From Vibrio tubiashii (GTDB lineage Bacteria; Pseudomonadota; Gammaproteobacteria; Enterobacterales; Vibrionaceae): a stretch of 64,000 nucleotides of DNA. Location of the stretch: assembly GCF_028551255.1 (NCBI RefSeq), contig NZ_CP117030.1, forward strand, positions 1 to 64,000, read 5' to 3'. The notes below the pieces were generated by a model. That model ran no database searches and was not told the DNA's origin. It saw only the letters and a list, made by a program, of their open reading frames with translations. The first letter of the stretch is position 1; each line of letters begins with the position of its first letter. A program made the translations under genes and the position numbers. Below are positions 60,493 to 64,000 of the stretch, piece by piece.

Positions 60493-63020
60493 TACAACAC
60501 CTCGCTTTGCAAACTAGATACGACAGGTTTGCTGACCAATCGCCACAGCGGAATCAGGGTCGCAACTACCGCGACTAAGATAGTGATTGCTGCAATGCTT
60601 AGGGCATCACTCCAACTCCACAGGTAACTTAAGCTCCAACCAAAGGCGCGTAGGGTAACGATGTCCGTTAGCACATAACCGACCATAGCGCCGAGGGGTA
60701 GAGCGATAATCAAAGTAAAGCTAATCAAAGCGACGATTTGCCCGATGACCATAGTCATTAGCTTACGGCGACTAACGCCAAGCGCGTACAACCTCGCAAT
60801 GGCGGCTTTGCGCGCGTCGAGCAACATAAAACAAGCGCTAAATAAACCAATCACCGCGACCATTAGAGTCACGCCATTGAGGGCGCGCGTAATGGCGAAG
60901 GTTTGCGAGAAAATATTGAGCGCGATGGATTTGATTTGCGCCTGATCATAAAGCTGACTTGGGTGCAGATTCAATTGCTTTCGCAGTTGGTCATAGACGA
61001 GATCGGGGTTGCCAGAGACTTTGACGCCAAGGCTGGTGGGCAAGTTGGTAAAGCCGCTTTCACGCCACAACTTTGGAGCCAATAATACTTCACCATTGGG
61101 GGAACCGTAATCATGGAATATCGCCCCGACACGCAGAGTTTGGTTTGGAATTGCATCGAGCTCAAGTTCGCTATCGAGCGATAAGCCGAGTTTGACCGCA
61201 GTTGGTTCACTGATGGCGACCAACTCACCTTGGTAAAAGCGCTGCCAGAAGTTATCAAGGTGCGACTTGAACACCATGGTTTGCTCTAAGGTATCCTTGT
61301 CTTTGGTACCGAGCAAAGTGGGTAAGCCTTGTAGGTTATCTTCAACATAGTATTGCTTGTAGACCGTCTCAACCCCGTCAAATTGCTCTAATGCGCGTTC
61401 TACATTGGCTATCTCTCCCTGTGCGGGGCTAACGTAAATATCGGCATGAAGCCTCTGTTCGAGCCACTGCTTTAGCGTCGATTCAAAGCTGCCAACCAAG
61501 GTGTTCATTCCTATATTGGCTGTTACCGCAAGTAGCAGTGCCATCATGGCGAGAGAAAGCGGAGAAATGAGCTCGCGCAGTTCAGCGAACAGGTATTGGA
61601 TCAAACCGGAACGGGTACGCGTTTCACATTCGTTGGCGAGCACGCTGAGTGTTTTGGGCAGATACAGAGGAATCGACACGACAAGTACGCCGAGCCAAGC
61701 CATAGTAAAACGGTGATGCTCACTCAGCCATAATCCAGCGAGCGCCGCAGCAGTCAACACAATACCAGTCATGAACAGTTGGTTTTCGTTAGACGTTTCT
61801 GGGGCTTGATAAAAACCGCCATGAGAAGAGAGCGGCTGGTTCACTCGCTGTTTAAAGTGCTGCCAACAAGCTAATAGTGTTGCCGCTAGGGTTAGCAGCA
61901 GCGCTTGTGCCCACCATTGCCACTGCCAAGTGCCGGGAAGCAGTGTTGCTCCGTAAAGCTGTTCAAGTGTGAGCGCAACGGTTGGGTGCAGCCAATGACT
62001 AAGCTGCATGCCCAATACAAAACCGAGTGAAGCACCGAGGGTAACCAGAATGGTCAGTTCAATCAGCAGTGCCGTGAACACCATGTTTTGCCCAACCCCC
62101 GCTTGCTGGATTTGGACTAACAGCCGATTGCGTTTGAGTAAGCTGTACTTCACGCCGTTATAAGCGATAAATAGACCAACTAGAAATGCCAATAGGCTCA
62201 TCGCGGTAAGGTTGAGGTGGAAGCTATCAGTGAGTGAGCCAAGGTCATTGCTTTGATTGTTGGCGATCCATTGTCCTTGCTCGCCGATGAGGTGTTGCCA
62301 TTTTGCTTGTGCGTTATTACCTGCATTGAAGCCAGCGTCGAAAACGGCAATGTAACTGAGCTGTCCTTGTTTGTTGAGCAACTGCTGGGCAAAGCCAATA
62401 TCCATCAACATTCGGCTGCCTAATTGCCACTCATCGGGTAATACGACGACACGGGTCGGGACTTCATCCAGAGTCAGCGTTTCTACTTCGCCTAAGTTCT
62501 GGTGCTGCGACAAGCTCATCATCACTATGGGTTCACCAGCTAAAAGCTCAGGGAGCGGTAAAGCACTGTCGAATAGAGAAACGTTTTGCTCGCTGTCTGA
62601 TGATTGTTCGTTGTGGGTTGAATAGCGAGAGCGTGACGAGATAGCAGCAATCAATTCGCTACCTTGTACTGACCAGCGACGACCTTTCTGGTCTCGAACT
62701 CGCCCTTCAATTACTGGTAAGGCTGCACTGAGTCCGTTTTGTCTGAGGCTGAAGTAAAGCGATTCAGGCAAATAGTTTTGCCCCGCTGCTGGAATAATCA
62801 GGTTTTGCGCTTGAGCACTCAGTTGCTCGGTAGATTCCGCATAGCTGCGCTTAGCATTGAGGTTGATCGCTTGCACGGCAACAAACAAGGTTACCGCCAG
62901 CACGATACCAATCAGAATTGCAGCTGCTTGCAGGGGAGCTTGGCGATAATGCGCCGCAAACAGATTCAATGTGAGTCGAGTCTGTGTGAGTCTGATAGGC
63001 GAGAATCTAACCTGAGTCAT
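60492..63020 (-). CDS. FtsX-type ABC permease (fused double permease)
   Basis: An 842-aa protein from the ATG at 63020, preceded by GAGGGTAAC; an ATG at 63080 in the ATPase gene is rejected. It has two copies of the permease unit: a first helix near residue 38, a large periplasmic region, three helices at about 270-400, then about three more before a second periplasmic region (about 510-690) and a last trio from about 705 on with FtsX-type sequence ARLYALGVSRRKLMTMVIG. Such type VII ABC systems drive periplasmic lipid or lipoprotein work rather than classic transport. It belongs with the downstream AttH-like lipoprotein gene. Confidence 0.9.
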   Translation of the reverse strand: MTQVRFSPIRLTQTRLTLNLFAAHYRQAPLQAAAILIGIVLAVTLFVAVQAINLNAKRSYAESTEQLSAQAQNLIIPAAGQNYLPESLYFSLRQNGLSAALPVIEGRVRDQKGRRWSVQGSELIAAISSRSRYSTHNEQSSDSEQNVSLFDSALPLPELLAGEPIVMMSLSQHQNLGEVETLTLDEVPTRVVVLPDEWQLGSRMLMDIGFAQQLLNKQGQLSYIAVFDAGFNAGNNAQAKWQHLIGEQGQWIANNQSNDLGSLTDSFHLNLTAMSLLAFLVGLFIAYNGVKYSLLKRNRLLVQIQQAGVGQNMVFTALLIELTILVTLGASLGFVLGMQLSHWLHPTVALTLEQLYGATLLPGTWQWQWWAQALLLTLAATLLACWQHFKQRVNQPLSSHGGFYQAPETSNENQLFMTGIVLTAAALAGLWLSEHHRFTMAWLGVLVVSIPLYLPKTLSVLANECETRTRSGLIQYLFAELRELISPLSLAMMALLLAVTANIGMNTLVGSFESTLKQWLEQRLHADIYVSPAQGEIANVERALEQFDGVETVYKQYYVEDNLQGLPTLLGTKDKDTLEQTMVFKSHLDNFWQRFYQGELVAISEPTAVKLGLSLDSELELDAIPNQTLRVGAIFHDYGSPNGEVLLAPKLWRESGFTNLPTSLGVKVSGNPDLVYDQLRKQLNLHPSQLYDQAQIKSIALNIFSQTFAITRALNGVTLMVAVIGLFSACFMLLDARKAAIARLYALGVSRRKLMTMVIGQIVALISFTLIIALPLGAMVGYVLTDIVTLRAFGWSLSYLWSWSDALSIAAITILVAVVATLIPLWRLVSKPVVSSLQSEVL

Positions 63021-63024
63021 GGTG

Positions 63025-63744
63025 TTACCCTCGGTCGCATTGCTCTTGCAAAGTAGGGAGGGGTTGCTGCAAATCACCATTGCGTAATTGACCGTTTTCT
63101 AGCCGCAAACGAGTCTGCATAAACTCTGCGCAATCGGGGCTGTGGGTCACTAATAGCACTGCAGTGTTGCCTTGTGCGGTGATTTCATTCAATAGCTTCA
63201 TCACCTCCAATCCCGCTTTTTGGTCGAGATTCCCTGTCGGTTCATCGGCAAGCAGAAGCTTAGGCTTATGAGTCAATGCGCGTGCGATGGCGACTCTTTG
63301 CTGCTGGCCGCCAGAAAGGGCAGAAACGTGCCTATCAAGAAGCTGACTGATGCCCAATGTCTCGATGAGAAAATCGCACCAATCGTTCCATTTTTGTTGG
63401 TTTAGATGCAGAGGAAAGGCGATGTTTTGTTTTACGTTGAGTGGTGTTAACAGGTTGAATTGTTGAAAGATAACACCGAGCTTTTGATGGCGGAACTGGC
63501 TCCATTGCGGATCTTTCCAAGCTGCTGTGTTATCGCCATCTAACCACAATTCACCACCGGAAAGCGGCTCAAAGCCAGCAATAACATTGAGTAGGGTACT
63601 TTTTCCGCTACCACTTGCACCTGTCAACGCCACACTCGCACCTGCCGCTAAAGTGAAGTCGACGCCTTCCAATACGCGATGGGTTTCTTTGCCATCGACG
63701 AAACTTTTGTTGGCGTGTTTTAGTGACACTAACGGCAAATCCAT
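63025..63744 (-). CDS. LolD/MacB-like ABC transporter ATPase
   Basis: A 239-aa ATPase with Walker A GASGSGKST, Q loop VIFQQFNLLTPLNVKQN, signature ALSGGQQQRVAIARAL and Walker B LLLADEPTGNLD. It is closest to the LolD/MacB family that powers FtsX-like permeases. It is the first gene of the minus-strand operon and is separated from the permease gene by four bases. The GAGCCGCG-type region upstream gives only a modest ribosome site (AAGGAGCC). Confidence 0.95.
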   Translation of the reverse strand: MDLPLVSLKHANKSFVDGKETHRVLEGVDFTLAAGASVALTGASGSGKSTLLNVIAGFEPLSGGELWLDGDNTAAWKDPQWSQFRHQKLGVIFQQFNLLTPLNVKQNIAFPLHLNQQKWNDWCDFLIETLGISQLLDRHVSALSGGQQQRVAIARALTHKPKLLLADEPTGNLDQKAGLEVMKLLNEITAQGNTAVLLVTHSPDCAEFMQTRLRLENGQLRNGDLQQPLPTLQEQCDRG

Positions 63745-63764
63745 GCGCGGCTCCTTGCTACTTT

Positions 63765-64000
63765 TTAGGCTTTGAGTTCTAAGTTGTACTCGTATTCCGT
63801 TTCCGAGATCTTTTTAAATCCAAGACGTTGGTATAACTGATAAGCAGGATTGGTTTTTATCACACTTAAACCAACTCGTGATTGGCTAGCTTGAGCTTTT
63901 TCGATCAGGTTTTTTACTAATCTGCTGCCAATACTCGCGTTTTGGTAACCCGGATGAATCTGAATTTGGATGAGATACCAGAGGTTTTGATCGGCTTGGT
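63765..64000 (-). CDS. Partial GNAT acetyltransferase, 5' end outside the window
   Basis: The last 77 codons of a minus-strand gene, cut by the window end. The visible part has an acetyl-CoA-binding loop HPGYQNASIGSRLVKNLIEKA and the typical end NPAYQLYQRLGFKKISETEYEY, so it is a GNAT N-acetyltransferase. It lies 20 bases upstream of the ABC ATPase gene on the same strand and may share its transcript. Confidence 0.85.
   Translation of the reverse strand, partial: QADQNLWYLIQIQIHPGYQNASIGSRLVKNLIEKAQASQSRVGLSVIKTNPAYQLYQRLGFKKISETEYEYNLELKA

Overview
The window looks like a Vibrionaceae chromosome segment, most likely from a marine Vibrio. Base composition is moderate and genes are dense. The gene order from position 1 to about 13 kb matches, from memory, the third chemosensory cluster on the small chromosome of Vibrio cholerae; the replicon assignment is therefore inference. 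No rRNA, tRNA, CRISPR array or complete insertion sequence was seen.

Layout. (1) 1-13.2 kb, plus strand: a chemosensory operon cheA-cheW-cheW-receptor-cheR-cheD-cheB, followed by a small membrane receptor-like protein, a STAS protein, a response regulator/PP2C/HATPase protein and a FapA-family (DUF342) protein. The main receptor is soluble, has three PAS domains and ends in a CheR-docking-type tail; this resembles Aer2-type oxygen-sensing systems. (2) 13.2-18.8 kb, minus strand: a complete six-gene Mrp multi-subunit cation/proton antiporter operon with fused A and B subunits. (3) 18.9-27.2 kb: housekeeping and stress genes (tandem Usp protein, NifW-like small protein, DEDDh exonuclease, homocysteine methyltransferase, TetR-oxidoreductase pair, YcaQ-type DNA glycosylase, Bcr/CflA-type efflux pump and a divergent serine-recombinase-like protein). 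(4) 27.4-33.1 kb, plus strand: a seven-gene operon (DedA, ATP-grasp, DinB-like, NRDE, YHS, DoxX-like, OlsF-like bifunctional acyltransferase), which suggests membrane lipid work. (5) 33.1-39.1 kb: a diguanylate cyclase paired with an orphan substrate-binding lipoprotein, a chitin-active LPMO, and a hydrolase/NTF2-like pair. (6) 39.3-50.2 kb: a regulator-rich region of AraC, TetR and Lrp proteins, two LysE exporters, a secreted subtilase, a MOSC protein and an MBL-fold hydrolase. (7) 50.4-54.9 kb: an accessory-looking patch with a WYL-domain regulator resembling the BrxR/CapW regulators of phage-defence islands, a 56-aa gene behind a near-consensus promoter, a possible 33-aa gene, and a tightly coupled four-gene operon (polytopic membrane protein, lipoprotein, 89-aa protein, His-rich DUF6765-like protein) of unknown function. 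This is the best place to look for an undescribed system. (8) 55-64 kb: a DUF218/YdcF-type envelope protein, more AraC and GNAT genes, and an AttH-type ABC system (ATPase, FtsX-like permease, lipoprotein).

Several gene starts were moved from the longest open frame to an internal ATG with a visible Shine-Dalgarno sequence; these are noted gene by gene. All functional calls rest on motif recognition by eye, with no database search.
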